Positions 19,376 through 28,282 are shown, counted from the stretch's first letter. The stretch: 64,000 bases of DNA from Collimonas pratensis (GCF_001584185.1 NZ_CP013234.1:5208001-5272000), one strand, 5' to 3'. Notes: generated by a model not told the origin, from the letters alone. Translations and numbers: made by a program.

Positions 19376-21181
19376 TTGCCTCTCGATCATCCAGCCTCAG
19401 CATTGCCGACAGACCTCAGCCACTGGCAGGGACGGGACCGCTTCGTGCTGCTGGACAGCGAGTTTGGCGACGGCGTACAGTTTTTTACGACCTGGCAAGC
19501 CTGGCGCGACGATGCCGGCCGTCCGCGCCAGCTGCATTATCTGGCGTTGGCGCCTGCATCCCTGGACCTACTACGCCAGACCAGAAATCCGCAATGGCAA
19601 ACCCTCGCGGCTGAGCTCTGTGCGGCCTGGCCGACGGCGGTGCCCGGATTTCACCGCATCTTTTTGCAAGATGGCCAGTTGGTGTTGACCCTGATGTTCG
19701 GCGACAGCGCCGCTTGCCTGCGCCAGATTGTGGCCAGCGTCGACGCCTTCCATTTGCGCGGACCTGACTGGCAGGCCTGGCCGCTGCCCATGCTTAGCCT
19801 GCTGGGCAGATTGTCTGCCAGGCAGGCCCGTCTTGCCATTTCGGTTGCCGACGCCGCACCGCTTGAAGCGCAACGGACAGCGCTGCGGCAAGCAGGATTC
19901 ATCTTTGAGGAGGATCCCTTGCGCGCGCATTTTGCGCCGCGCTTTTCGCCCAAATATCCTATCGCGCCTACCCCGCCGGCGACAGAACGCCACGCGATCG
20001 TGATCGGCGCCGGACTGGCCGGCAGCGCCGCCTGCCAGCGGCTGGCGCGGCGCGGCTGGACGCTGACCCTGATCGAGCGCCACGATGAAATAGCGCAGGA
20101 AGCCTCAGGCAACATTGCCGGCATTTTCATGCCTGTGCTGTCGCGCGACGACAATCCGGGTTCGCGCCTCAGCCGCAGCGCCTATCTTTTCGCCCAGCAT
20201 GTCTGGCGCCAGCTGGGCGGCATCGGCCACGCTTTCACCGGCGCGGCCTGCGGTGTGCTGCAAATCGCGCGCGATGCCGAACACGTCCGGGCTCAGCAAA
20301 ATCTGGCCAGCCACTGGCGCTATCCGGGTGATTTTGCGGAATGGCTGGAGCAAGCTGCCGCCACACGCCTGGCCGGCAGTCCGGTCAGCAACGGCGGCTG
20401 GCATTTTCCTGCCGGCGGCTGGGTGCAGCCGCGCAGCCTGTGCCAGGCCATGCTGGACGATTGCGGCGCCAGCTTGCAGACGCTTTTCGGGCAGCGGATC
20501 GACAAGCTTGAGTATCAGCAGCAAAGCTGGATAGTGCGCGCCGAAGACGGCGCCGAAATTGCCCGCGCACCGGTACTGATACTGGCCAACGGCTGCGAAG
20601 CACTCAGCTTCCCGCAGGCAGCGGATTTGCCGCTGGCCGCCATCCGCGGCCAGATCACCCATGTCGACGCCAGTCAGGCGCCTTCGATAGCGCCGGTGAT
20701 TTGCGGCGCAGCCTATCTGACCCCACCCTGCGGCAATGTCTGCAGCGTCGGCGCTTCCTACGACGAAGATGCCGATCCGGCATTACGGCAGGACAGCCAG
20801 GACGACAACCTGGCACGCCTGGCGAACATGCTGCCGGGCTGGAGCCCCGGCCCCTTGCAGCTGGCCGGACGGGTCGGCTTTCGTTGCGTCGCCAGCGACC
20901 GGTTGCCGCTGGTGGGCGCTGTGCCGGACCAGCACGGAGCTTGCAGCGTACGTGAAGCGAAATTGAAAGATTTGCCGCGTTTTGACGGCCTGTACAGCCT
21001 GCTTGGTTACGCTTCGCGGGGATTGATCTGGGCGCCGCTGGCGGCAGAATTGCTGGCGGCGCAACTGGAAGGGGAGCCGCTGCCGATCGAGGCCGATCTG
21101 GTCGCTGCGCTCGACCCGGCGCGTTTCTTACTTAAAGAACGACGCCGGGATAGCGCTACGCCAGTAAAAAGGGCGCCCTGA
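19376..21181 (+). CDS. mnmC: tRNA U34 modification protein MnmC with degenerate methyltransferase half
   Basis: MnmC finishes mnm5(s2)U at the tRNA wobble base: the FAD domain removes carboxymethyl from cmnm5U and the methyltransferase domain methylates nm5U. The FAD domain (about 205-590) is intact, with VIGAGLAGSAACQRLARRGW and EASGNIAGIFMPVLS. The N-terminal domain (about 20-190) keeps the outline but the SAM loop GFGTGLNF is changed to EFGDGVQFF and the catalytic DGFAP segment is absent (VDAFHLRGPDW). The frame opens only after a stop at 19343, making TTG at 19376 the earliest start; no ribosome-binding site is evident. The protein probably retains only the oxidoreductase activity. Confidence 0.85.
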   Translation: MPLDHPASALPTDLSHWQGRDRFVLLDSEFGDGVQFFTTWQAWRDDAGRPRQLHYLALAPASLDLLRQTRNPQWQTLAAELCAAWPTAVPGFHRIFLQDGQLVLTLMFGDSAACLRQIVASVDAFHLRGPDWQAWPLPMLSLLGRLSARQARLAISVADAAPLEAQRTALRQAGFIFEEDPLRAHFAPRFSPKYPIAPTPPATERHAIVIGAGLAGSAACQRLARRGWTLTLIERHDEIAQEASGNIAGIFMPVLSRDDNPGSRLSRSAYLFAQHVWRQLGGIGHAFTGAACGVLQIARDAEHVRAQQNLASHWRYPGDFAEWLEQAAATRLAGSPVSNGGWHFPAGGWVQPRSLCQAMLDDCGASLQTLFGQRIDKLEYQQQSWIVRAEDGAEIARAPVLILANGCEALSFPQAADLPLAAIRGQITHVDASQAPSIAPVICGAAYLTPPCGNVCSVGASYDEDADPALRQDSQDDNLARLANMLPGWSPGPLQLAGRVGFRCVASDRLPLVGAVPDQHGACSVREAKLKDLPRFDGLYSLLGYASRGLIWAPLAAELLAAQLEGEPLPIEADLVAALDPARFLLKERRRDSATPVKRAP

Positions 21182-21198
21182 GGCGCCCCTGCTACAGC

Positions 21199-21516
21199 TT
21201 AACGATCCCAGCGATACGGCCGCATCTGCCAGTCGCCGCGCGGACCCCTGACCCAGCTTGGCGGCACGTAGCGGTAGCCCGGCCGCGCCCTGATCCAGCT
21301 GCCGCCTATCCATTCGTGACGGCGGCCGTTCCAGCGCCAGTATCCCGGCGCCCAGACAAAACCGCGGCGCGGCGCCGGCACCACTTCATAGCGCGGTGGC
21401 GGCGGTTGTCCGATCTGGACATTCACATAAGCCTGGGCTTGGGCCTGGTTCATCGGCAGCATGAACCCGGCACTCAAGGCTAGCGCACAGACACACAACA
21501 TCGATTTGATCTTCAT
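21199..21516 (-). CDS. YXWGXW repeat-type small exported protein
   Basis: A 105-residue protein with a signal peptide (cleavage near NQAQAQA) and a tail rich in Trp, Tyr, Arg and Pro. Units such as VWAPGYWRWNGRRHEWIGGSW and repeats of PGY are typical of the YXWGXW family, small periplasmic or surface proteins of unknown function that are plentiful in Burkholderiales. GGAGG lies upstream of the ATG (CCTCC on the plus strand at 21521-21525). It converges with mnmC, its stop lying 18 bases from the mnmC stop. I cannot assign a role. Confidence 0.82.
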   Translation of the reverse strand: MKIKSMLCVCALALSAGFMLPMNQAQAQAYVNVQIGQPPPPRYEVVPAPRRGFVWAPGYWRWNGRRHEWIGGSWIRARPGYRYVPPSWVRGPRGDWQMRPYRWDR

Positions 21517-21784
21517 TGGGGACCTCCTTCATTCGTTTGAAAACATCAGACAACGATTGAAATATAGGTCATAAATATCAGGGCACTTGTAATTTTGTGT
21601 TTCCAAAAGATACAGACTTCGAAAACGTCGAAATACCGTGCAGACAGCCGTAGCGCGGCCCCCTTAAGGTAAAATGGCGGCCTGCCAGACGGCATTGTCG
21701 TTTTATAAAATTTGTACGGGATAGCGCCTTGGCCTTGCCAGGCCAAGTTTGCGACCTGTCCCCACCTGACTTCCCGGATTACCC

Positions 21785-23416
21785 ATGTTGCGATTGAACG
21801 AAGTACAACTACCCCTGGACCATCCCGACGACGCCCTGCATGCTGCGATCATGGAGCGGCTGGGAATCGCCGCGGAGGAAATGCTCGGTTACACAATTTT
21901 CCGGCGCAGTTACGATGCCCGCAAGAAATCCGCGGTCATCCTGACTTACACTGTAGATGTCGAGCTCAGGGATGAAAGTGCGGTCCTAAAACGGCGCACC
22001 GGCGATCGCAACATCATGACGACGCCGGACACCAATTATCGCTTCGTGGCGCAAGCCCCCGGCCAGCTGAAATCGCGGCCAGTGGTGATCGGCACCGGCC
22101 CCTGCGGCCTGTTTGCCGGCTTGATCCTGGCGCAGATGGGTTTCAATCCGATCATCCTGGAGCGCGGCAAGGCAGTGCGCGAACGCACCAAGGATACCTG
22201 GGGCCTGTGGCGCAAACGCGAACTGCAGCCGGAATCGAATGTACAGTTCGGCGAAGGCGGTGCCGGCACTTTTTCCGACGGCAAGCTGTGGACCCAGATC
22301 AAGGACCCGAAGCATTACGGCCGCAAGGTATTGACCGAATTCGTCAAGGCCGACGCACCGGAAGAAATCATGTACGTCAGCAAGCCGCACATCGGCACTT
22401 TCCGCCTGGTCAAGATGGTCGAGCAGATGCGCGCCACCATCGAGGCGCTGGGCGGCGAATTCCGTTTCCAGCAAAAGGTGGAAGACATCGCCATCACGTC
22501 GGAAAACGGCCAGGGCCAGGTGCAGGCCGTGGTGCTGGCTAGCGGCGAAACCATCGTCACCGACCATGTGGTGCTGGCCATCGGCCACAGCGCGCGCGAT
22601 ACTTTCCAGATGCTGTACGAGCGCGGCGTCTACATCGAAGCCAAGCCGTTCTCGCTCGGCTTCCGCATCGAGCATCCGCAATCGCTGATCGACCGCTGCC
22701 GTTTCGGCCCCAGCGCCGGCCATCCGATTCTCGGCGCCGCCGACTACAAGCTGGTGCATCATTGCGAATCAGGTCAAGCCCGTGGCCGCGCGGTCTACAG
22801 TTTCTGCATGTGTCCGGGCGGCACCGTGGTGGCTGCCACCTCTGAGCCAGGCCGCGTGGTCACCAACGGCATGAGCCAGTACTCACGCAACGAGCGCAAC
22901 GCCAATAGCGGCATCGTGGTCGGCATCACGCCGGCCGACTATCCCGGCCATCCGCTGGCCGGGATCGCTTTCCAGCAGCAGTGGGAATCGCGGGCGTTTG
23001 AACTGGGCGGCGGCACTTACGATGCGCCGGGCCAGCTGGTAGGCGACTTCATCGCCGGCCGCGCTTCGACTACGCTCGGCTCAGTGATTCCGTCCTACAA
23101 ACCGGGCGTGCTGCTGGGCGATCTCAGTACTTCGCTGCCTGACTATGCGATTGCCGCCATCCGCGAAGCCTTGCCGGCTTTCGACAAGCAGATACGCGGC
23201 TTTGCCATGCATGATGCGGTGCTGACCGGCGTCGAAACCCGCACCTCGTCGCCGATCCGCATCAAGCGCCATGACGATAGCCTGCAAAGCTTGAATACCA
23301 CCGGCTTGTTTCCGGCCGGCGAAGGCGCGGGTTATGCCGGCGGCATCATGTCGGCGGCGATTGACGGCATTCGGGTGGCGGAAGCGGTTGCCTTGAGCAT
23401 TCTGAGCAAAAACTAA
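21785..23416 (+). CDS. FAD-dependent oxidoreductase (COG2509-like)
   Basis: Flavoprotein of 543 residues. After an N-terminal segment of about 95 residues comes the dinucleotide-binding VIGTGPCGLFAGLILAQMGF, then ESNVQFGEGGAGTFSDGKLW, characteristic of the uncharacterised FAD dehydrogenase group COG2509. The C-terminal FAD contact FPAGEGAGYAGGIMSAAIDG is present. The reaction is unknown. The gene is monocistronic; its 3' end is marked by a hairpin terminator shared with the toxin gene on the other strand. The 268-base gap before it holds no gene I can support. Confidence 0.85.
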   Translation: MLRLNEVQLPLDHPDDALHAAIMERLGIAAEEMLGYTIFRRSYDARKKSAVILTYTVDVELRDESAVLKRRTGDRNIMTTPDTNYRFVAQAPGQLKSRPVVIGTGPCGLFAGLILAQMGFNPIILERGKAVRERTKDTWGLWRKRELQPESNVQFGEGGAGTFSDGKLWTQIKDPKHYGRKVLTEFVKADAPEEIMYVSKPHIGTFRLVKMVEQMRATIEALGGEFRFQQKVEDIAITSENGQGQVQAVVLASGETIVTDHVVLAIGHSARDTFQMLYERGVYIEAKPFSLGFRIEHPQSLIDRCRFGPSAGHPILGAADYKLVHHCESGQARGRAVYSFCMCPGGTVVAATSEPGRVVTNGMSQYSRNERNANSGIVVGITPADYPGHPLAGIAFQQQWESRAFELGGGTYDAPGQLVGDFIAGRASTTLGSVIPSYKPGVLLGDLSTSLPDYAIAAIREALPAFDKQIRGFAMHDAVLTGVETRTSSPIRIKRHDDSLQSLNTTGLFPAGEGAGYAGGIMSAAIDGIRVAEAVALSILSKN

Positions 23417-23424
23417 ACACTGGG

Positions 23425-23458
23425 AAGACGTTAAGGAACACAAATCCCTTAACGTCTT
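23425..23458. terminator. Bidirectional hairpin terminator
   Basis: A perfect 12-base stem (AAGACGTTAAGG with CCTTAACGTCTT) around a 10-base loop lies between the convergent FAD oxidoreductase and relE-type genes. Its right arm overlaps the last codons and stop of the toxin gene. The plus-strand side is followed by TTC only, so termination there may be modest. Confidence 0.7.
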
Positions 23459-23730
23459 TCGGCAGCCTTGTATGCGGCATTGCGCTCTCGCTTGCCCACG
23501 GCCACCACCAATACGATCAGTTGCTTGTCGCGCACTTCATACACCAGGCGATAACCGGCCTGCCGCAGCTTGATTTTATAGCGGCTGCGAGAGCCGGAAA
23601 GCTGTGCCGATGGCACATGCGGACTCAACAATCGTTCTTCCAGTTTTTTCTTGAATTGCTCGCGTATGCCCTGATCAAGCTTGCGCCATTCCTTCAACGC
23701 TTCTTCAAGAAACGCGAGCTCAAAGTTCAT
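23449..23730 (-). CDS. RelE/ParE-family toxin
   Basis: A 93-residue type II toxin of the RelE fold: ALKEWRKLDQGIREQFKKKL forms the helical half, and the basic strand end RYKIKLRQAGYRLVYEVRD is the RelE core with the arginine and tyrosine used for mRNA cleavage in E. coli RelE. The ATG at 23730 overlaps the end of the antitoxin gene by 11 bases, so translation is coupled. The ORF could open further upstream at 23781 but that would lie wholly inside the antitoxin gene. RelE toxins cut mRNA in the ribosome; ParE-like gyrase poisoning is the alternative. Confidence 0.9.
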   Translation of the reverse strand: MNFELAFLEEALKEWRKLDQGIREQFKKKLEERLLSPHVPSAQLSGSRSRYKIKLRQAGYRLVYEVRDKQLIVLVVAVGKRERNAAYKAAERR

Positions 23731-23968
23731 CCAGCTTGACCTTGATGACCGCCTGGCTGCTGCGCGCATCCGCAATGGCATTCAGCTCCATGTCTTCCAG
23801 TTTGTTCATCAGCGCTTCATAGGCCTTCGCCGGAACGCAATAGAAGGCAGGCTGGTTCCGGTTCAAGATAGCCACGGGAAATCCTTCGCCGGCAGCGACA
23901 GTTCCCATAGGGTCTTTCTTTAGCTCGGAAACGCTGGCGGTTGTTTCGGCAAGAATTAGGTGCGCCAT
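23720..23968 (-). CDS. Phd/YefM-family antitoxin
   Basis: An 82-residue antitoxin with the Phd/YefM DNA-binding N terminus (TTASVSELKKDPMGTV, followed by FPVAILNRNQPAFYCVPAKAYE) and a charged C-terminal toxin-binding tail. Homologues start at MAHLILAETT, so I take the ATG at 23968 rather than the upstream 24040. It is the first gene of the pair and overlaps the toxin start. An AT-rich palindrome lies immediately upstream and is the likely site of autorepression. Confidence 0.88.
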   Translation of the reverse strand: MAHLILAETTASVSELKKDPMGTVAAGEGFPVAILNRNQPAFYCVPAKAYEALMNKLEDMELNAIADARSSQAVIKVKLDEL

Positions 23969-23971
23969 AGA

Positions 23972-23989
23972 AATACTCTTTAAAGTATT
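23972..23989. promoter_or_regulatory. Candidate autoregulatory operator of the toxin-antitoxin pair
   Basis: AATACTCTTTAAAGTATT has perfect six-base arms (AATACT and AGTATT) and begins three bases before the antitoxin ATG. A second AT-rich inverted repeat follows upstream near 23986-24006. Phd/YefM proteins bind paired palindromes in their own promoters. The rest of the 24007-24189 gap shows nothing recognisable. Confidence 0.5.
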
Positions 23990-24189
23990 ATTAACAGCAC
24001 TAATAATAGCATCTTTCATGGCACTCCAATAAAAAGCCAACTGACGGGCAATGGCGAGTATTTGGACAACGAAAGCTTCTAGTATTGCTTAATTTTCATC
24101 CTCTGTTCCTAGGGATATGCATAAGTTTTACCTGAAAAAGCGTCCGACGGTCATGTGAAAATGACCACTCCGATCTATTGCGGATCATT

Positions 24190-25425
24190 CTATTTACGAA
24201 CAGATTGTGTAGGCAATTTGACAAACTGAGCGTCGGTCAATGTTTTCAAGAAAGCGACCAGATCGTCGACATCGCTGTCGCTCAACGCCGGCGTACTGCC
24301 CTTTCGCCGGTTATACGGGACGGAGTTGATATTGACGTTTTCCCGATAGGCGGCAGGCACGTCATCGAACTTGACGCCGGTCTTGTACCAGTCGCCCGGA
24401 CTGGTGGCGCGCGTTGCGTAAAACGCGACGGCATCACGCAACGAAGTAAACACGCCGTTGTGCATATAGCTTTCGCGCACAGCGACATTACGCAAGCTTG
24501 GAGTCTTGAAATAAGCGCACCACTGACTGCTGTCCGGCCACTTCAGATCGGCAGCGGTTTTGCACAGGCCGACATCGTAGAATTTAGGATTGCGATTTTC
24601 GGCGATGCGGCGGTTGCGCGGCACGGCCGCGGCGTCGTAGCCGAAATCAGTAAACATCGAGCGCGCCGGATTGGCGGACTTGTCGTTGAACTTGTGGCAA
24701 GACGCGCAATTACCCTTGTCAGGGTCCTTGAACAGACGAAGTCCACGCAGCTCGATCTCGTCCAGCTTGCCAGTGCCGCGGATGTAGTCGTCGTACTTGG
24801 AACTGAACGGCGTCATTTCATCGCTGCGCAAAAACGCTTGCAGCGCTCGCCCTGCCGCCTGGCTGGCCTGCTCCGGCCGTTCGAATATCGCGGCGCCGAA
24901 CTGGGTGCGCATGTCGGATGCATAAGCCTGCGCCAGTTTGCGCGCAAGCTGCCGCGGGTTGCGGTTATTCATTTCCAGCGGATTGAACAAAGGACCTTGT
25001 GCCTGCTCCGTCAGAGTATCCGCCCGCCCGTCCCAGAAAAAACCGCCGAATGGAATCGGCGCCAGCGCATCATCGTCCTGATAGAAAAAGCGCGGCGGCG
25101 TATAACGCAGATACAGTACTGAAGGAGTATTGCGCGTACCCAGGCTGGCCGGACGGCTGCCAAGCGCAACGCCGATGCGCGAGCCATGATTGCCGGAAAA
25201 CGCCTGCGCCGGCGCATGGCAGCTGGCGCAGCTGGTACCACGCGGTTCCGACAGGCGCGCATCGAAAAACAATTTGCGGCCAAGCGCGACCAGTGCCGGG
25301 GCATCATCCGGCTTCGCGGCCGGCGCCGGCATTTCTTGATAAAGCGGCGTGGCGGCCACCGCTGACGACAAAACAGCGAGCAAAACCAATGGCCCCAAAA
25401 TACGCTTCAGCGCCAGCAAGCGCAT
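24190..25425 (-). CDS. Di-haem cytochrome c peroxidase/MauG-family protein
   Basis: Periplasmic di-haem protein of 411 residues. A signal peptide (LLAVLSSAVAAT) is followed by two haem-c attachment sites, CASCH (about residue 60) and CASCHK (about 220), and the motif FFWDGRADTLTEQA between them, as in the CcpA/MauG family, which reduces H2O2 or oxidises partner proteins. The ATG at 25425 shares its first base with the stop of the phosphoesterase gene (TGATG), so translation is coupled. The ORF could open at 25530 but would then lie inside that gene. The linkage of a peroxidase with a phosphoesterase has no obvious reason. Confidence 0.88.
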   Translation of the reverse strand: MRLLALKRILGPLVLLAVLSSAVAATPLYQEMPAPAAKPDDAPALVALGRKLFFDARLSEPRGTSCASCHAPAQAFSGNHGSRIGVALGSRPASLGTRNTPSVLYLRYTPPRFFYQDDDALAPIPFGGFFWDGRADTLTEQAQGPLFNPLEMNNRNPRQLARKLAQAYASDMRTQFGAAIFERPEQASQAAGRALQAFLRSDEMTPFSSKYDDYIRGTGKLDEIELRGLRLFKDPDKGNCASCHKFNDKSANPARSMFTDFGYDAAAVPRNRRIAENRNPKFYDVGLCKTAADLKWPDSSQWCAYFKTPSLRNVAVRESYMHNGVFTSLRDAVAFYATRATSPGDWYKTGVKFDDVPAAYRENVNINSVPYNRRKGSTPALSDSDVDDLVAFLKTLTDAQFVKLPTQSVRK

Positions 25426-26858
25426 CAGCTTGGCGCCAGAAAGCCGGTCTTGTCGCAGCTGATGTTGTTGCCGCTTTGCAGGCAGGTAGTGAGCAGCACG
25501 CCTTTGCGCGTATAGGCCTTGTATGCCCACGCACCATTGCTCTGGCGATCCATCACCATGAAACCAAAGCTGCTGGTATGGGAAATCTTGTCGACGATGG
25601 CGCCGGGCGCAGGATTAGTGTTGGCCGGGAAAGGATCGGCAAAATTCACATCGAGGTTATCGCCGCCGTTGCCGGAGACGAAAGTGGCGGGATGCGCAGA
25701 GGAAAAATTGATTGCCTGGAAATCATGCACGTGGCCATGGATTGCCGTCTTCACGCCGGACGGATAAAACGCGGTGGGATTAACGCTTTGCATGACCGAT
25801 TGCAAGGCCTGGTTACCCGGCGCCGGCGGCGCGCCGGCAATTGGTGCGAAACCGAGAATCGGATGATGGTTGGTGAAAATGCTGTTGACGCCGGCTTTCG
25901 CCGCCAGCCGGTTGACCGTCTGGAACTGCGCCTGATAAGCGATGAATTGTGGATCGCTGGTGGCCAGCGCGGCCCTGCCCGCCTTGGCCGAATCGAACAC
26001 GATGACCTGGGTGTCGGCGCCAACCGCAACGGCATACGGATCGGATAAATTACCAGCCGCGTCGTTGGCAGGATCGTTGCATGAACGCTTAGGATCAAGT
26101 GCTTGCGTATCGAGGAAACGGAACCAGCCCTGGCCGGCGCGCGCGCACTCCTCGTGGTTGCCGCGCACCATGACCCACGGCGCCGCCGCCAGCAAGGGCG
26201 CCGCCGGCTTGAACAGATCCGCCTGCCAGGCATCCCAGCCGTAGCCCCATGGGCTGTCCTTGCAGCCGGCGATATCCGCCGGACAGGCATTTTCCCGATA
26301 GTGGTAATCACCGATATGCAGCACCAGATCCGGCTTCATGGCGGCAGCGGTCTTGGCAATTTCTGGAAACGGCCAGGAGTCGTTGTCATCGCAAGCCTGC
26401 CAGGCATTGTCGGCCTTTTTCAAACGGCAGCCGGTATCCGCCAGCACCACGATGCGCTGCGGCGCTTGCTTCGGCAATGGCAAACTGCGGGAGCCGACCG
26501 AGATGCCGCTACTGTCGGCAGGAACCAGGTATTCGCAGGCGGTGACCGGGAAAACGGAAGGTTTGGAATCCGCCGCGGCGCTCGCGGTTGGACGCTGCGC
26601 AACGGTGGCGGCGGCAGCGCGTACCGTCATCGCCATATAGCTGGAGCCGTCGCGCACATCCGGACAGCTGGCTTCGCTGGTGATCACCCTGACGATCGCC
26701 TGGTTGTTGCTACCGACTGTCACCCAGGCCGCCTTGACGCTGGCATCGACGTTACTGTCGCTGCCGCCGCAGGCTGCAACCAGCAGACATAGGGACAGGC
26801 TCGACGCGAATCCGAACGCTTTTGCAAATGGCTGCTGCTGTTGTTCAATGGCGTTCAT
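25425..26858 (-). CDS. Lipoprotein metallophosphoesterase (purple-acid-phosphatase-like)
   Basis: A 477-residue protein with a lipoprotein signal (SLCLLVAACGGS) and an N-terminal domain of about 130 residues. The calcineurin-like core follows, with metal-binding motifs VLADTGCR, LHIGDYHYRE, VRGNHEEC, TNHHPIL and IHGHVHDF. It should hydrolyse phosphate esters in the periplasm or at the cell surface; the specific substrate is unknown. It is the first gene of a two-gene unit with the di-haem peroxidase. It begins 152 bases from the marR stop; the intervening stretch holds the marR terminator and the likely promoter. Cysteines in the core (CRLKKADNAWQACDD, CPADIAGC) suggest disulfides. Confidence 0.87.
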   Translation of the reverse strand: MNAIEQQQQPFAKAFGFASSLSLCLLVAACGGSDSNVDASVKAAWVTVGSNNQAIVRVITSEASCPDVRDGSSYMAMTVRAAAATVAQRPTASAAADSKPSVFPVTACEYLVPADSSGISVGSRSLPLPKQAPQRIVVLADTGCRLKKADNAWQACDDNDSWPFPEIAKTAAAMKPDLVLHIGDYHYRENACPADIAGCKDSPWGYGWDAWQADLFKPAAPLLAAAPWVMVRGNHEECARAGQGWFRFLDTQALDPKRSCNDPANDAAGNLSDPYAVAVGADTQVIVFDSAKAGRAALATSDPQFIAYQAQFQTVNRLAAKAGVNSIFTNHHPILGFAPIAGAPPAPGNQALQSVMQSVNPTAFYPSGVKTAIHGHVHDFQAINFSSAHPATFVSGNGGDNLDVNFADPFPANTNPAPGAIVDKISHTSSFGFMVMDRQSNGAWAYKAYTRKGVLLTTCLQSGNNISCDKTGFLAPS

Positions 26859-26947
26859 GATGCTCGCAAGGATCAGGGTGTCTGGGATAGAGTTGGTAAA
26901 TTATAAAAAGAAAATGTGACGCGCTTGTTACATGCGGCGGGCAAAAA

Positions 26948-26973
26948 AAAATACGCCGAAGATGGCGTATTTT
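26948..26973 (-). terminator. Rho-independent terminator after marR
   Basis: AAAATACGCC pairs with GGCGTATTTT around a six-base loop, and on the minus strand the stem is followed by a run of eight or more T. It lies 38 bases after the MarR-type gene. Confidence 0.85.
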
Positions 26974-27010
26974 CATTGTTCGGAACAGGCCGCCAAGGCA
27001 GCCTGCCGAT

Positions 27011-27379
27011 TTATTTGCTGACGTCGCGCGTCGCTTGCACCAGGCATTTGGAGAGTTTATCGAAATGCAACCATGCGGCCTGGCTCAGCTCGACCTGCTT
27101 GCGGCGTGTGTCATCGGTGTCCGACAGGACGATCCAGCCTTTTTCCCGCATCGACTTCAGGCGCGCATGCAGCATGGCTGGCGAACCGAGTTCGCTCTGC
27201 GCCATCATGTCGCGCACCGAAAGCCGCTCGCGCGCCTGCCCGGCACGGGCAACGAAGGCGAGGATACGGTCTTCGAGCGGATCCAGCGACGGCAGCGACG
27301 GCAAGCCGCGCAATGCATTCGCGAGCTGTAGAAAACGCACGTAGATGTCTGCAGGTCGGTTGTTTTTGTCCATGGCCAT
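27011..27379 (-). CDS. MarR-type winged-helix regulator
   Basis: A short 122-residue winged-helix protein. The DNA-binding region LSVRDMMAQSELGSPAMLHARL is followed by a wing with KSMREKGWIVLSDTDDTRRKQVELS, both typical of MarR-like proteins, but it has only short helices outside for dimerisation. Two in-frame ATGs (27379 and 27373) are possible and neither has a clear Shine-Dalgarno. It is divergent from the membrane protein gene at 27526, with 146 bases between; this AT-rich gap should contain both promoters. The ligand and target are unknown. Confidence 0.75.
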   Translation of the reverse strand: MAMDKNNRPADIYVRFLQLANALRGLPSLPSLDPLEDRILAFVARAGQARERLSVRDMMAQSELGSPAMLHARLKSMREKGWIVLSDTDDTRRKQVELSQAAWLHFDKLSKCLVQATRDVSK

Positions 27380-27525
27380 TTTATAAACTGCAGGAAAGAT
27401 GAAAAGCTAACGCTGCTAACGTTTTTGAGGCAGTTGATTTCTTGTAACGATGATACCTGCCAATTTGCAGCCTCCGCAAGCATCTTGCCACATATATCCG
27501 GATAGTTCGGTAATATACGCGCGCT

Positions 27526-28095
27526 ATGTCTTCAACTCCGCCCCTTGCCGAGAAATTCCGTCTGCACCTGCTGACCATCACCATTACGGTGGTGGCCTAC
27601 ATGCTGGTGTACATGACCAATGACTGGCTGTTCAAGCACATCGAGTTTACACAAGGGATTGCCTGGATCTATCTGCCGGCAGGGATAAGGCTTATCTGCA
27701 CTTTGCTATTTGCCGAAGCCGGCGTATTCGGCATCCTGATCGCCTCGCTGCTCACCTCCAGCATCTATGCCATCTTCCCGGGCGATCCGATCACCACCAT
27801 CGGCTATAGCGCGATCTCGGCGCTGGCGCCCTACCTCGCCTATCGCTTCACCTTGCAGGAAATGCGTCTGCAGCCTTCACTCAGCAACCTGACCACCACG
27901 CGCCTGCTGGCCTGCATCCTGCTGTACGGCCTGACCAATCCGCTGCTGCAGTTGATGTGGTTTGTCATGCGCGGCGTTTCCTATCACTTCTGGTCGGGCC
28001 TGATCGTCATGTCGATCGGCGACCTCACAGGCTCGCTGATCGTGGTGTATGCGATCAAGATGCTGCTGTCTTTTTTCCCCGTGCCGCGCCGCTGA
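27526..28095 (+). CDS. Integral membrane protein, MASE1-like architecture, function unknown
   Basis: A 189-residue protein with about five hydrophobic segments (near 15-33, 45-65, 70-90, 118-140, 150-175). It has IAWIYLPAGIRLICTLLF, which resembles the first helices of MASE1 sensory membrane domains, but no output domain follows: the product ends FFPVPRR. It may be a stand-alone membrane sensor module or a transporter subunit. It stands alone; the 187 bases to exbD contain no visible gene. I do not assign a function. Confidence 0.7.
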   Translation: MSSTPPLAEKFRLHLLTITITVVAYMLVYMTNDWLFKHIEFTQGIAWIYLPAGIRLICTLLFAEAGVFGILIASLLTSSIYAIFPGDPITTIGYSAISALAPYLAYRFTLQEMRLQPSLSNLTTTRLLACILLYGLTNPLLQLMWFVMRGVSYHFWSGLIVMSIGDLTGSLIVVYAIKMLLSFFPVPRR

Positions 28096-28282
28096 GCGCG
28101 CTTCCGATGCTGCGTGGCGCGACCGCCACATAGTTACCGATTGTAATACTGCCGAAATAATTCCTCGCTATTCTGCCGCACAGTTATAGAAATTATAGCG
28201 GTTAGCCAGCGCCGGGCTACGCCATGGGCGGAGCTTTGCGCCGATTCCGCTATCACCGCAACTCTTACATCGAGGTAGTGCA

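Noticed and set aside
28096..28282. Possible Pho or Fur box upstream of exbD
   Set aside because: TTGTAAT-ACTG-CCGAAAT fits too few positions of the Pho box, and no GATAATGATAATCATTATC-like Fur site was found.
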